A DNA stretch of 5,592 bases from JAFDED01 sp964611635 (GTDB lineage: Bacteria > Desulfobacterota > JAFDED01), in assembly GCA_964611635.1 (NCBI GenBank), contig CAZTAS010000330.1, positions 1 to 5,592 of the forward strand, in the 5' to 3' direction. A program made the position numbers and the translations under genes. The number at the start of each line of letters is the position of its first letter. The stretch's first letter is position 1. This document shows, piece after piece, positions 1 through 5,439 of the stretch. The notes under the pieces are model-generated. The model saw only the letters and a list, made by a program, of their open reading frames with translations, ran no database searches and had not been told where the DNA came from.

Positions 1-217
1 ACTCCTGTTGGCCACAGCGGGTGATCACGCAAGAGTCCAGATTGAGATTGTCCTCGGTTATCGACTCCCACTCAATAATTGCGCGCGCAAACCTGCGAGC
101 ACTCTCACCCATCTGTTCAGCCAACCTTTGGGTGTTGATCTTGTTCCAGAAACGAGTAAGGATGGAGGCCGCCTGGGGGATCCATTGCAGATCAAAGGCC
201 ACTTTTAACACATCCAC
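1..217 (-). CDS. Unidentified protein, N-terminal 72 codons, runs off left edge
   Basis: An open minus-strand frame without stops runs from the symporter stop to the left edge. The best start is GTG at 215-217: a GGGAG ribosome binding site (224-228) sits 6 nt upstream, and a second in-frame GTG is at 209-211. No usable ATG exists, as nearby ATGs meet stops within a few codons. The product begins VDVLKVAFDLQWIPQAAS and continues with a likely amphipathic helix (LAEQMGESARRFARAIIEW). Codon use is GC-rich at third positions, like the symporter upstream. I do not recognise the family. No signal peptide or membrane segment is visible in this part. It lies 120 bp downstream of the symporter in the same direction with no clear terminator between, so the two may be co-transcribed. 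A small CCATC/GATGG hairpin (230-242) lies just upstream of the binding site. The rest of the gene is outside the window; the plus-strand frames here look like shadows. Confidence 0.5.
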   Translation of the reverse strand, partial: MDVLKVAFDLQWIPQAASILTRFWNKINTQRLAEQMGESARRFARAIIEWESITEDNLNLDSCVITRCGQQE

Positions 218-337
218 TCCGCACTCCCACCATCCCAGATGGCAGAAACGAAATCCACCGGACAGGATGGTCAGAAAATGCGAAGAAGAGCCATAATCTC
301 TAAGACAGCCATTTTGGCAAGGTAGCCATCCCAAAGC

Positions 338-1933
338 TTATCTTTTCCTGGTCCAGGCCCAGGCAAGTGCGGTTTGGGCAGCAGAGAGAGCCATAAAGTA
401 AAACAGCCAGGTTGGCCATCCCCAGATCAAGGCCGGGGGCTTATGCCACCGCCAGAAGTCCATGGCCAGAATGAAAATGGCCAGGAAACCATAGAGATAA
501 GGAGACCTGATCACAGCGATCAAGCCATCGAAAGCACGCTTGCTGGCGAGGGCAAAGGCCAGGTACGCACCGATAGTGACAACCATGATCGGCACCACCG
601 GCAAGAAACCAAAGTCCGGCAAGAGCTTGAAAAAGTATCCCACCACCATGGCCTGACCCAGTATGATTGAAGCCACCGCCCCCTCAGTTGAGCGCCAGTT
701 CTCAGACAATCCGAAGAATACGGCGGGGAAAAGGACGGCCAGCCCGGTAAAGGTCTGGCTGGCAATGGAAATTATAGTGTCTGGAGGCCTAGCAGCCAGA
801 GCAAGTCCGGCTGCAGCCAGGATCACCAAAAAGAACCTCCCTGGCCAGGCAGATTCGGGCTGCTTGCGTTTGGCCAGGGGATAGATATCCTGGCTAAAAA
901 TTGAGGACAGGGTCAGGAGCTGGCTGTCCATGGTGGACATCAGTGCAGATAGGCCGCAGGCAACTACCAAACTCCCCATGACCTGCCCAGGGAGGTCAGC
1001 AGCAAGCAATGGCAGGATCTGGTCGGCGGCCTTGCCCTCGAGACCGGGATGGCTGAGACGGCCAAGGACCCCGATGGTTACGGGCAGCAGGAAAATCAGG
1101 CTGCAGATAAAGGGGTAGGACACCATTGTCAACCGTATTGCACGCTCGCGTTTTGCTGCCATAAAACGCTGGAAGAGTTGGGGAAACATCGGGTCACAGA
1201 AGAACCAAAGGAAGATGAATGAGAACCAGATGGCGGGAGAATGGAAAGACCGGCCACCAGGCCGGGAAAAAAGCTCTGGAGACTCGGCCATAATCCTTGC
1301 TCCAGCCTGGCTCAGCCCACCTGCCTTAGCTGCCACAAGGACCAGAGCTAGACTCAGCAAAACCAACATCAGCAGCCCCTGGAAAACGTCAGTCCAGGCC
1401 ACTGCTTTCAGCCCGCCCCGGATCGTGTAAAGCACAATCAATCCTGTTACAATGGCTGCGCCGGTGAAGTGGTCCCAACCCAGCAAGGCCTTAAGGGCGT
1501 AACCAGCAGCCATGGGCTGGAGGGCGATGTAAGGCAGAGTGTAAATAACCATTATGGCGGCAAAGAGGACTGAAAGGACGGTAGAGCCATAGAGCCGTCG
1601 GACTAAGTCGGGTGGAGTCAAAGCGCCGGAGTCAATGCCTGCCCGATGTATTTTGCGGCCTAAAATCCAGAAGGTGAGGGCCATGAAGCCGGTGCCGAAG
1701 CCAACAATAGGATAAAAGCTGTACCCGTCCCTATAACCCGCTCCAGAGGCCCCGAAGACGGTGAAGGCTGAGAAGTTGGTAGCAGCCATGGTAGCCATGA
1801 AGATCAACGGACTTAATTCTCGCCCGGCCAGAAAATACCCTTCCGGTCTGGCCGACTCTCTAGTCTTGGACAGCCAGCCTATTAGAATCACCGCGACCGA
1901 GTAAGCAAGAAGAATCGAAATCTTGGTTTCCAT
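338..1933 (-). CDS. Sodium:solute symporter (SSS family) permease
   Basis: This is an inner-membrane secondary transporter of the sodium:solute symporter family (LeuT fold), expected to use the Na+ gradient to import a small organic solute; the substrate cannot be read from the sequence. Starting at METKISILLAYS it has 531 residues, normal for the family, with about 13-14 hydrophobic segments. Family marks (numbering from this Met) include ATNFSAFTVFGASG near 51-64, the loop motif IRGGLKAVAWTDVFQG near 171-186, and SALMSTMDSQLL near 329-340, where Ser333, Thr334 and Asp336 match the region that forms the conserved Na2 site. An in-frame ATG at 1991-1993 would add 20 residues (MLRSLGGHPSLW...), but those codons cross an intrinsic terminator hairpin and lie before a normal first membrane helix. 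The 1933 start has GGAAG just ahead of it, although spacing is short. It has its own promoter at 2024-2052. The stop is TAA at 338-340. Substrate classes such as proline, pantothenate or other carboxylates are all possible. Confidence 0.9.
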   Translation of the reverse strand: METKISILLAYSVAVILIGWLSKTRESARPEGYFLAGRELSPLIFMATMAATNFSAFTVFGASGAGYRDGYSFYPIVGFGTGFMALTFWILGRKIHRAGIDSGALTPPDLVRRLYGSTVLSVLFAAIMVIYTLPYIALQPMAAGYALKALLGWDHFTGAAIVTGLIVLYTIRGGLKAVAWTDVFQGLLMLVLLSLALVLVAAKAGGLSQAGARIMAESPELFSRPGGRSFHSPAIWFSFIFLWFFCDPMFPQLFQRFMAAKRERAIRLTMVSYPFICSLIFLLPVTIGVLGRLSHPGLEGKAADQILPLLAADLPGQVMGSLVVACGLSALMSTMDSQLLTLSSIFSQDIYPLAKRKQPESAWPGRFFLVILAAAGLALAARPPDTIISIASQTFTGLAVLFPAVFFGLSENWRSTEGAVASIILGQAMVVGYFFKLLPDFGFLPVVPIMVVTIGAYLAFALASKRAFDGLIAVIRSPYLYGFLAIFILAMDFWRWHKPPALIWGWPTWLFYFMALSAAQTALAWAWTRKR

Positions 1934-1943
1934 TTCTTCCACT

Positions 1944-1976
1944 AAAAAAGGGCAATCCCACAAGCTGGGATGGCCC
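1944..1976 (-). terminator. Intrinsic terminator / attenuator in the symporter leader
   Basis: On the minus strand an 11-position stem (arms 1966-1976 and 1950-1960, one mismatch, 5-nt loop) is followed directly by six U (1944-1949). This is a textbook factor-independent terminator. It ends 10 nt before the symporter ATG at 1933 and lies downstream of the symporter promoter, so it would cut transcripts before the gene unless it is prevented from forming. A competing pairing is described for the adjacent leader hairpin. Regulation by attenuation is inferred. Confidence 0.7.
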
Positions 1977-2004
1977 CCTAAGGACCTGAGCATAGCTCGC
2001 GTCC
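1972..2004 (-). promoter_or_regulatory. Symporter leader hairpin with candidate anti-terminator
   Basis: The 5' leader forms a hairpin with outer arms GGAC (2001-2004) and GTCC (1982-1985) and inner arms GAGC (1995-1998) and GCTC (1988-1991) around a 3-nt loop. The same GGTCC segment (1982-1986) can instead pair with GGGCC (1972-1976), which is the 5' arm of the terminator. The 5' hairpin and the terminator can coexist, while the alternative GGTCC/GGGCC pairing excludes both. That is the normal logic of an attenuator. The ligand or protein that would select between them is not apparent, and no known riboswitch class is recognised. Confidence 0.45.
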
Positions 2005-2023
2005 AAAAAAATAATTTAAAGTT

Positions 2024-2052
2024 CTTTTACATTATCTGGCCAGTCATGTCAA
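2024..2052 (-). promoter_or_regulatory. Sigma70-type promoter for the symporter gene
   Basis: A perfect -35 TTGACA (2047-2052 read on the minus strand) is followed by a 17-nt spacer and TAAAAG (2024-2029), 4 of 6 matches to the -10 consensus. Transcription would start near 2017, giving a leader of about 85 nt before the ATG at 1933 that contains the leader hairpins. The -35 overlaps the left boundary of the integrase remnant on the other strand. Confidence 0.55.
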
Positions 2053-2057
2053 GTTGA

Positions 2058-2237
2058 TTAACAATTTATTTTCGAACAACAAAACCGAGAAACAGTCTTC
2101 TGCTTGAGCTCATAGCAAGGGGTGGCATGAGAATTGGGGAGGTTCTAAAACTCACGCCAAAGGATGTTGAAGATCGAAAGTTGATCCTTAGACATACTAA
2201 AACCGGCAAAGAACGCGAGTTCGTACCTCATTTTTAA
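2058..2237 (+). pseudogene. Tyrosine recombinase (phage integrase) fragment
   Basis: A plus-strand frame between in-frame stops at 2055-2057 and 2235-2237 reads LELIARGGMRIGEVLKLTP, then DVEDRKLILRHTKTGKEREFVP. This is the first part of the catalytic domain of a tyrosine recombinase; the Arg of GGMRIGEV is the first catalytic Arg of the R...HxxR...Y set, and the TKTGKEREFVP strand region follows it. Similarity ends around 2228 (a real protein would go on with IP and the helix beyond) and a TAA follows two codons later. The N-terminal SAM-like DNA-binding domain, the HxxR box and the nucleophilic Tyr are all missing. The only Met (2127) lies inside the motif, so no functional start exists. It is a dead remnant, probably from an integron-like or phage-like recombinase. 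It lies next to the RAYT unit, which may have landed beside or inside it; the missing part does not resume on the other side. Confidence 0.75.
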
Positions 2238-2262
2238 ACATAAACCGGACATCACTGATGGG

Positions 2263-2310
2263 CGGGTGGCCCACACATCTTGATGTGTGGGAGCCGCAGG
2301 CTCAGGTTCT
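2263..2310 (+). repeat. REP-like palindromic unit, left copy
   Basis: This 48-bp unit contains a perfect 10-bp palindrome CCCACACATC-TT-GATGTGTGGG and then a small stem GAGCC/GGCTC with a 3-nt loop. It matches the unit at 2945-2992 at 46 of 48 positions in inverted orientation. It lies just beyond the 3' end of the transposase gene. Palindromic units like this are the usual substrates of REP-associated tyrosine transposases, which tend to recognise a GTAG or GGAG tetranucleotide by the hairpin foot; a GGAG overlaps the junction of the two stems here. Substrate assignment is inferred. Confidence 0.8.
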
Positions 2311-2373
2311 CATGATACCCCCATACAATCAAGATACCCGGCTGGCGACTCACCCTGTTTATATCACATTACA

Positions 2374-2901
2374 TCAAAACCCTGCATCAATCAGGACACC
2401 AACGCTTCTATGAAAGAAATACCATAATGCGCTGCTCCATTTGTATTCAGCCGCCGATTTCACAATGCCCTTCCGAACGGGATTTTCATGCATATAAGTT
2501 AATTTTTCATGAAGCTTCTCACGTGTGCTTATATTGAAATCATAGTAGCGCCTCTGCCAAAAGCACACAACTTCATGGCCGCTTCTATGAGTCCTCAAAT
2601 GATCGATTATATCCGGCATTGTTTTTTCATATTGCTTCCGAAGGTAATGGGCACTCATGCTTTTCCACGTTTGTAAGACCCTGGGGAGATCCGTATCATC
2701 GTCGAACCGGAGTATCGCATGCACATGGTCGTGCATTATGACAAAACCTGAAACCCGAGCCTTACCCTCTCGAACCAATCGTCCCAGAACTGAAATGACG
2801 ATCTGGCGGGCGAGGGGCGTTGAAAGCAGACTTCTACGGCCATATGTGCTGAACGTTACATAATGAAAATCTCCCCGCCCGGTGACGATATCTCTTTTCA
2901 T
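2374..2901 (-). CDS. REP-associated tyrosine transposase (RAYT, Y1_Tnp / IS200-like fold)
   Basis: This is a single-strand HUH-type nuclease related to IS200/IS605 TnpA. Such proteins nick and rejoin REP palindromes. With the start at 2901 it has 175 residues, the normal RAYT size. Visible marks (from this Met) are the beta strand GDFHYVTFSTYGRR near 10-23, the metal-binding HUH site in MHDHVHAIL near 56-64 (His59 and His61), FWQRRYYDFNI near 114-124 with the likely catalytic Tyr at 119 or 120, and the C-terminal box YMHENPVRKGIV...YKWSSA near 136-157. The frame stays open upstream to an ATG at 3063, but that extension translates through the REP-like repeat and is probably not coding. The 2901 ATG has AGG 5 nt ahead; another ATG at 2931 is possible but its AAGG is only 1 nt away. 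Two inverted REP-like units flank the gene. The frame is intact, so it may be active. Confidence 0.85.
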   Translation of the reverse strand: MKRDIVTGRGDFHYVTFSTYGRRSLLSTPLARQIVISVLGRLVREGKARVSGFVIMHDHVHAILRFDDDTDLPRVLQTWKSMSAHYLRKQYEKTMPDIIDHLRTHRSGHEVVCFWQRRYYDFNISTREKLHEKLTYMHENPVRKGIVKSAAEYKWSSALWYFFHRSVGVLIDAGF

Positions 2902-2944
2902 GGGTACCTGGGTACTATTTGATCTATTCATGCCTTGAAGAGAA

Positions 2945-2992
2945 AGAACCTGAGCCTTCGGCTCCCACACATCAAGATGTGTCGGCCACCCG
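2945..2992 (-). repeat. REP-like palindromic unit, right copy (inverted)
   Basis: This is the inverted partner of 2263-2310, differing at two positions. One difference falls in the 3-nt loop of the small stem (GCA versus GAA), and the other breaks one pair of the 10-bp palindrome. It lies 14 bp upstream of the ATG at 2931 and 44 bp upstream of the ATG at 2901, so it could form a hairpin in the 5' region of the transposase message. Translated in the transposase frame it gives the residues around HLDVWEPKAQVL, an artefact of reading through the repeat. Confidence 0.8.
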
Positions 2993-3102
2993 TCAATTGT
3001 TTTAAACATCAGCGGCTCTGGTTTGCACAAGCAATGAACGACTGTCAATAATTTTATTGTCACACAGTTTTTCGCTCGCTCGATCCGCTGAAATTCTTCC
3101 TT

Positions 3103-3243
3103 TTATGCCTCGTCGCAGGTCCTGATCTGCACCTGGGCATTTGACCGCGCCATACGACGGTGATGTTCCAAGGTATATTCACAATACTCCGCCGACAGAA
3201 CTTGAGTTAGATTACTCAGGCTTTCAAATCCCACCCATTTAGG
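3103..3243 (-). pseudogene. Possible C-terminal coding remnant, unidentified
   Basis: A minus-strand frame reads PKWVGFESLSNLTQVLSAEY, then CEYTLEHHRRMARSNAQVQI, and ends at a TAA (3103-3105). The sequence looks protein-like, with a helix-forming, charged pattern, but it has no ATG and no ribosome binding site, and the frame is closed by a TGA upstream of the 3244-3278 hairpin. It may be the tail of a decayed gene, perhaps from a mobile element given the integrase and RAYT remnants nearby, or it may be chance. I do not recognise the family. Nothing else was found between the repeat at 2992 and the GGT stop at 3301 apart from the hairpin, a short AT-rich palindrome around 3043-3062 and this frame. 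Confidence 0.25.
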
Positions 3244-3278
3244 AACTACGCCACTTAATAAAATTAAGTGGCGTAGTT
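3244..3278 (-). terminator. Perfect 16-bp hairpin downstream of GGT, possible terminator
   Basis: Arms 3244-3259 and 3263-3278 are exact reverse complements (AACTACGCCACTTAAT) with a 3-nt loop. The hairpin lies 22 nt after the GGT stop codon. No U-tract follows on the minus strand and none on the plus strand, so it is not a standard intrinsic terminator. It may protect the 3' end of the GGT message, assist termination by another route, or be a mobile-DNA relic. Confidence 0.45.
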
Positions 3279-3300
3279 GGACTCAACACTGGATTGAATT

Positions 3301-5013
3301 TTAGTACCCGAAGGCAGCGCCATCACGACGTGAATCGGCTCCACCGTACATCCTTCGCCACTTAAAGCCGCTTTTTATGATAATACCCTGGACTCCACCG
3401 AAGTACAGATCGTAATCACCCTTCTCACTTACTTCATTACCTAATACTTTAAGAGTATTGATTGTAGTAGCCGGGATACGATTTTCATAATAAATTGGTT
3501 TGGCTTTTCCATTAGAAGAATAACAATGCATACGGGGAGCCTCTATCGCTTCATCAATGCCCATACCAAAATCAATGACATCAGAAATAATCTGCACCAT
3601 TGCAGTGAAGATACGGGTAGCGCCAGGTGTACCAACGGTCATAAAGGCTTTTCCGTCTTTTTCTATAATAGTAGGTGACATACTTGATAACGGAATTTTA
3701 CCGGGTTCGGGAGCATTGGGAGATTCTGGATCTTTAGAGAAATCATCCATTTCATCATTCATAATGATTCCTGTTCCCGGAACAACTATTCCAGAGCCGA
3801 AGAAGTAATTAATAGTCTGGGTCAAAGCTACGAGATTACCTGCCGCATCAACCACTGATAGATGGGTAGTGCTATCGTGTTCAAAGGCCACTGGTTCACC
3901 TGCGGAAACCTCTTTTAGGGGGTTAAAAATATCTATTTTTTCAGCAAGAAACTTGGCATACTTTTTAGAAGTTAATCCTGCCAGGGGGATATCTTTGACA
4001 AATCCAGGATCAGCCATATATTTAGCCCGATCAGCAAAAGCCATCTTCATTGCCTCAGCCATAACCGCAATATGAGTAGGGCCGTGATATTCCATATTAG
4101 CAATATCAAAGTTCTCCATTATATTGAGAATCTGAATTAAATGAGTTCCACCAGAACTTGGGGGACACATGGAATAAATATCATATCCACGGTAACTTCC
4201 TACTACTGGTTTACGCATATAAAGTTTATAATTTTTTAAATCATCAAGGGTAACAATGCCACCTTTTGCTTGAACTGCATCTACAATCTTTTTACCCAAC
4301 TCCCTACAATAAAAATGCTCAATTCCCTTATCCCGAATCTCACGGTAAGTTTTAGCTAAATCTGGTTGTTTTAAAATATCACCCGGTTCTAAAGGAGATC
4401 CCTCTTTAAAGAAGGCAATTTTTTCTGGGTCACTCCAGTTCTTGAGTTTATCAAAATTGGTTTTAATCATTCCGCTTAGTGTTTCAGTTACCTCAAATCC
4501 GTTTTCCATATGGGAAATTGCCGGTGCCATCACTTCAGCCAAACTCATAGTTCCATATTTTTCTAAAGCAGTAGTTAATCCCATTAAAGTTCCGGGAACT
4601 GCAACAGCTTTGCCTCCCAACCTCGACCATTTTTCCTTTTTTGCTTGCTCAGAAGCATACATATCCTTGGTAGCTGCTGCTGGGGCATGTTCTCGATAGT
4701 CTATGACAATAGTTTCTCCCGTTTTTTCTAAACGGATTAACATAAATCCACCGCCACCAATGCCGGAAGTAAAAGGTTCAACGCAATTCAAAGCAAAAGC
4801 AGTAGCTACTGCGGCATCAATCGCATTTCCACCCTTTTTTAACATATCCACCCCTGCCTGGGCGGCTAAGGGATGAGCAGCGGCTACCATACCATTTTTT
4901 GCTATTACATCAAATGGAGTATGCTTGTCTATCGCCTCCGCCAGTTTCACAGAAAAAAGAGCTATTAAAACAATTAATACTAAGACACCAAAATTTCTAA
5001 CCTTAACCCTCAT
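3301..5013 (-). CDS. ggt: Gamma-glutamyltransferase (glutathione hydrolase), exported
   Basis: GGT (EC 2.3.2.2 / 3.4.19.13) cleaves the gamma-glutamyl bond of glutathione and related compounds and transfers the glutamyl group to water or an acceptor. It acts in the periplasm or outside the cell. The 570-residue length fits. Residues 1-27 form a signal peptide: basic MRVKVR, a hydrophobic stretch, and a likely cut after AEA. The proenzyme cuts itself between Ser381 and Thr382 in HDSTTHLSVVD, freeing Thr382 as the nucleophile of the small subunit. Other marks are IDYREHAP (Arg107, glutamate carboxylate binding), TINYFFGSG (Asn402), NDEMDDFS (Glu421, Asp424), PLSSMSPT (Ser443, Ser444) and GTPGATR at 461-467, where many GGTs have PGG. 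The stretch between DDFS and PLSSM is short, so the lid loop of E. coli GGT seems absent, as in Bacillus enzymes. The start has AGGAGG (5022-5027) at 8 nt. Its composition is AT-rich compared with the symporter. A long, structured leader precedes it. Confidence 0.95.
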   Translation of the reverse strand: MRVKVRNFGVLVLIVLIALFSVKLAEAIDKHTPFDVIAKNGMVAAAHPLAAQAGVDMLKKGGNAIDAAVATAFALNCVEPFTSGIGGGGFMLIRLEKTGETIVIDYREHAPAAATKDMYASEQAKKEKWSRLGGKAVAVPGTLMGLTTALEKYGTMSLAEVMAPAISHMENGFEVTETLSGMIKTNFDKLKNWSDPEKIAFFKEGSPLEPGDILKQPDLAKTYREIRDKGIEHFYCRELGKKIVDAVQAKGGIVTLDDLKNYKLYMRKPVVGSYRGYDIYSMCPPSSGGTHLIQILNIMENFDIANMEYHGPTHIAVMAEAMKMAFADRAKYMADPGFVKDIPLAGLTSKKYAKFLAEKIDIFNPLKEVSAGEPVAFEHDSTTHLSVVDAAGNLVALTQTINYFFGSGIVVPGTGIIMNDEMDDFSKDPESPNAPEPGKIPLSSMSPTIIEKDGKAFMTVGTPGATRIFTAMVQIISDVIDFGMGIDEAIEAPRMHCYSSNGKAKPIYYENRIPATTINTLKVLGNEVSEKGDYDLYFGGVQGIIIKSGFKWRRMYGGADSRRDGAAFGY

Positions 5014-5071
5014 TGCTTTTCCCTCCTCTTTTAATGTTAGAACTTAATTATTTAATGTCTCTCTCTTTTAT

Positions 5072-5093
5072 GAGAAATATCCCTTTATTTCCC
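5072..5093 (-). promoter_or_regulatory. Hairpin between aptamer and GGT start, possible translation control
   Basis: In the RNA, GGGAAATA (5086-5093) can pair with TATTTCTC (5072-5079) across a 6-nt loop. The TTTCTC arm could instead pair with GGGAAA beside the GGT ribosome binding site (5018-5023). The two pairings are exclusive and could expose or cover the binding site. The stem is AT-rich and weak, so this is a suggestion only. No U-tract follows, so it is not a terminator. Confidence 0.25.
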
Positions 5094-5117
5094 AGCTAAT
5101 GGCCTACTTCTATCCTC

Positions 5118-5185
5118 ACCAACTCGGCTATTTTTCCGAGACCTGTAACTTTCCGCCCCCATCTCACGATGGATTTGGCTTTATC
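5118..5185 (-). promoter_or_regulatory. GEMM-I-like riboswitch (cyclic-di-GMP-I class)
   Basis: Read on the minus strand, the segment follows the GEMM order by eye. It starts GATAAAGCCAAA; P1 pairs GCCAA (5175-5179) with TTGGT (5118-5122). P2 is TCCATC/GATGGG (5168-5173 and 5158-5163), capped by a GTGA tetraloop of the GNRA type (5164-5167). Next comes GGCGGAAAG, in the place of the conserved GACGCAAAGCC, then ACAGGTCT. P3 is CTCGG/CCGAG (5136-5140 and 5123-5127), and the end TAGCCGAGTTGG stands where AGCCGGGTTGCC is usual. It lies about 104 nt upstream of the GGT start in the same direction. By family knowledge it would sense cyclic-di-GMP or, in the GEMM-Ib variant, 3',3'-cGAMP. The ligand is not proven, and the changed GGC/GCC core means it could be a variant. 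Confidence 0.65.
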
Positions 5186-5192
5186 TGAGACT

Positions 5193-5238
5193 AAAAAGCA
5201 GAAGCCTGCAAAGGGTACATTCACCCCTTGGAGGCTTC
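5193..5238 (-). terminator. Strong intrinsic terminator upstream of the riboswitch
   Basis: On the minus strand a near-perfect 17-position stem (arms 5222-5238 and 5201-5217, one mismatch, two G-U pairs, 4-nt loop) is followed by TGC and five U (5193-5197). Read on the plus strand it has no downstream U-tract, so it works on minus-strand transcripts. It lies between the leader promoter near 5440-5469 and the GEMM aptamer, so it would stop most leader transcripts before GGT unless it is bypassed. Confidence 0.7.
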
Positions 5239-5269
5239 ACATGGGCACCTTCTGGAATCCTTTTCTCAT
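5237..5269 (-). CDS. Possible 10-residue leader peptide (MRKGFQKVPM)
   Basis: An ATG (5267-5269) with GGAG (5276-5279) 6 nt upstream opens a 10-codon frame that ends with TGA at 5237-5239. The stop codon overlaps the first bases of the terminator stem (5238), so a ribosome finishing or stalling here would cover the hairpin's 5' arm. That is the geometry of translation-coupled attenuation. A 6-bp stem CCTTTT/AAAAGG (5280-5285 with 5259-5264) would hold the binding site and start codon in its loop. The peptide has no obvious run of regulatory codons. It could also be a chance ORF. Confidence 0.35.
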   Translation of the reverse strand: MRKGFQKVPM

Positions 5270-5439
5270 AATAAGCTCCAAAAGGTTATATGGGTAAAAA
5301 AGACTATCCCTTATTTGATCAGACACGCAGAAAGGAATAAGCAAAAGACTAAGCACACTGAGAAAGAAAAATGAGCTAGAGAAAAAAGTAATCGAAAAAG
5401 AGCATTGATAGGAAAAAGTGATTTAACAAGATTATAATT

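Noticed and set aside
8..296. Two overlapping plus-strand ORFs at the left edge
   Set aside because: They lie opposite a minus-strand frame with a better ribosome binding site, coherent protein-like sequence and codon use like the symporter. The plus frames read as shadows.
374..1430. Several short ORFs opposite or out of frame with the symporter
   Set aside because: The symporter frame is clearly real, and the others have no recognisable motifs and biased composition expected of shadow frames.
2311..2373. GGTATC-type direct repeat between the left REP unit and the RAYT stop
   Set aside because: Only about 7 bp repeated twice with no other support; likely chance.
2263..2992. CRISPR array or integron attC interpretation of the repeats
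   Set aside because: There are only two copies, inverted, with a RAYT gene between them. No spacers, no cas genes and no intact integrase are present.
3043..3062. AT-rich palindrome TGTCAATAATTTTATTGTCA as an element end or terminator
   Set aside because: The dyad is short and AT-rich, has no second copy in the window, and lacks a GC stem. Not enough to call a feature.
3557..4699. Plus-strand ORFs inside the GGT gene
   Set aside because: GGT motifs span the whole region on the minus strand; these are antisense shadows.
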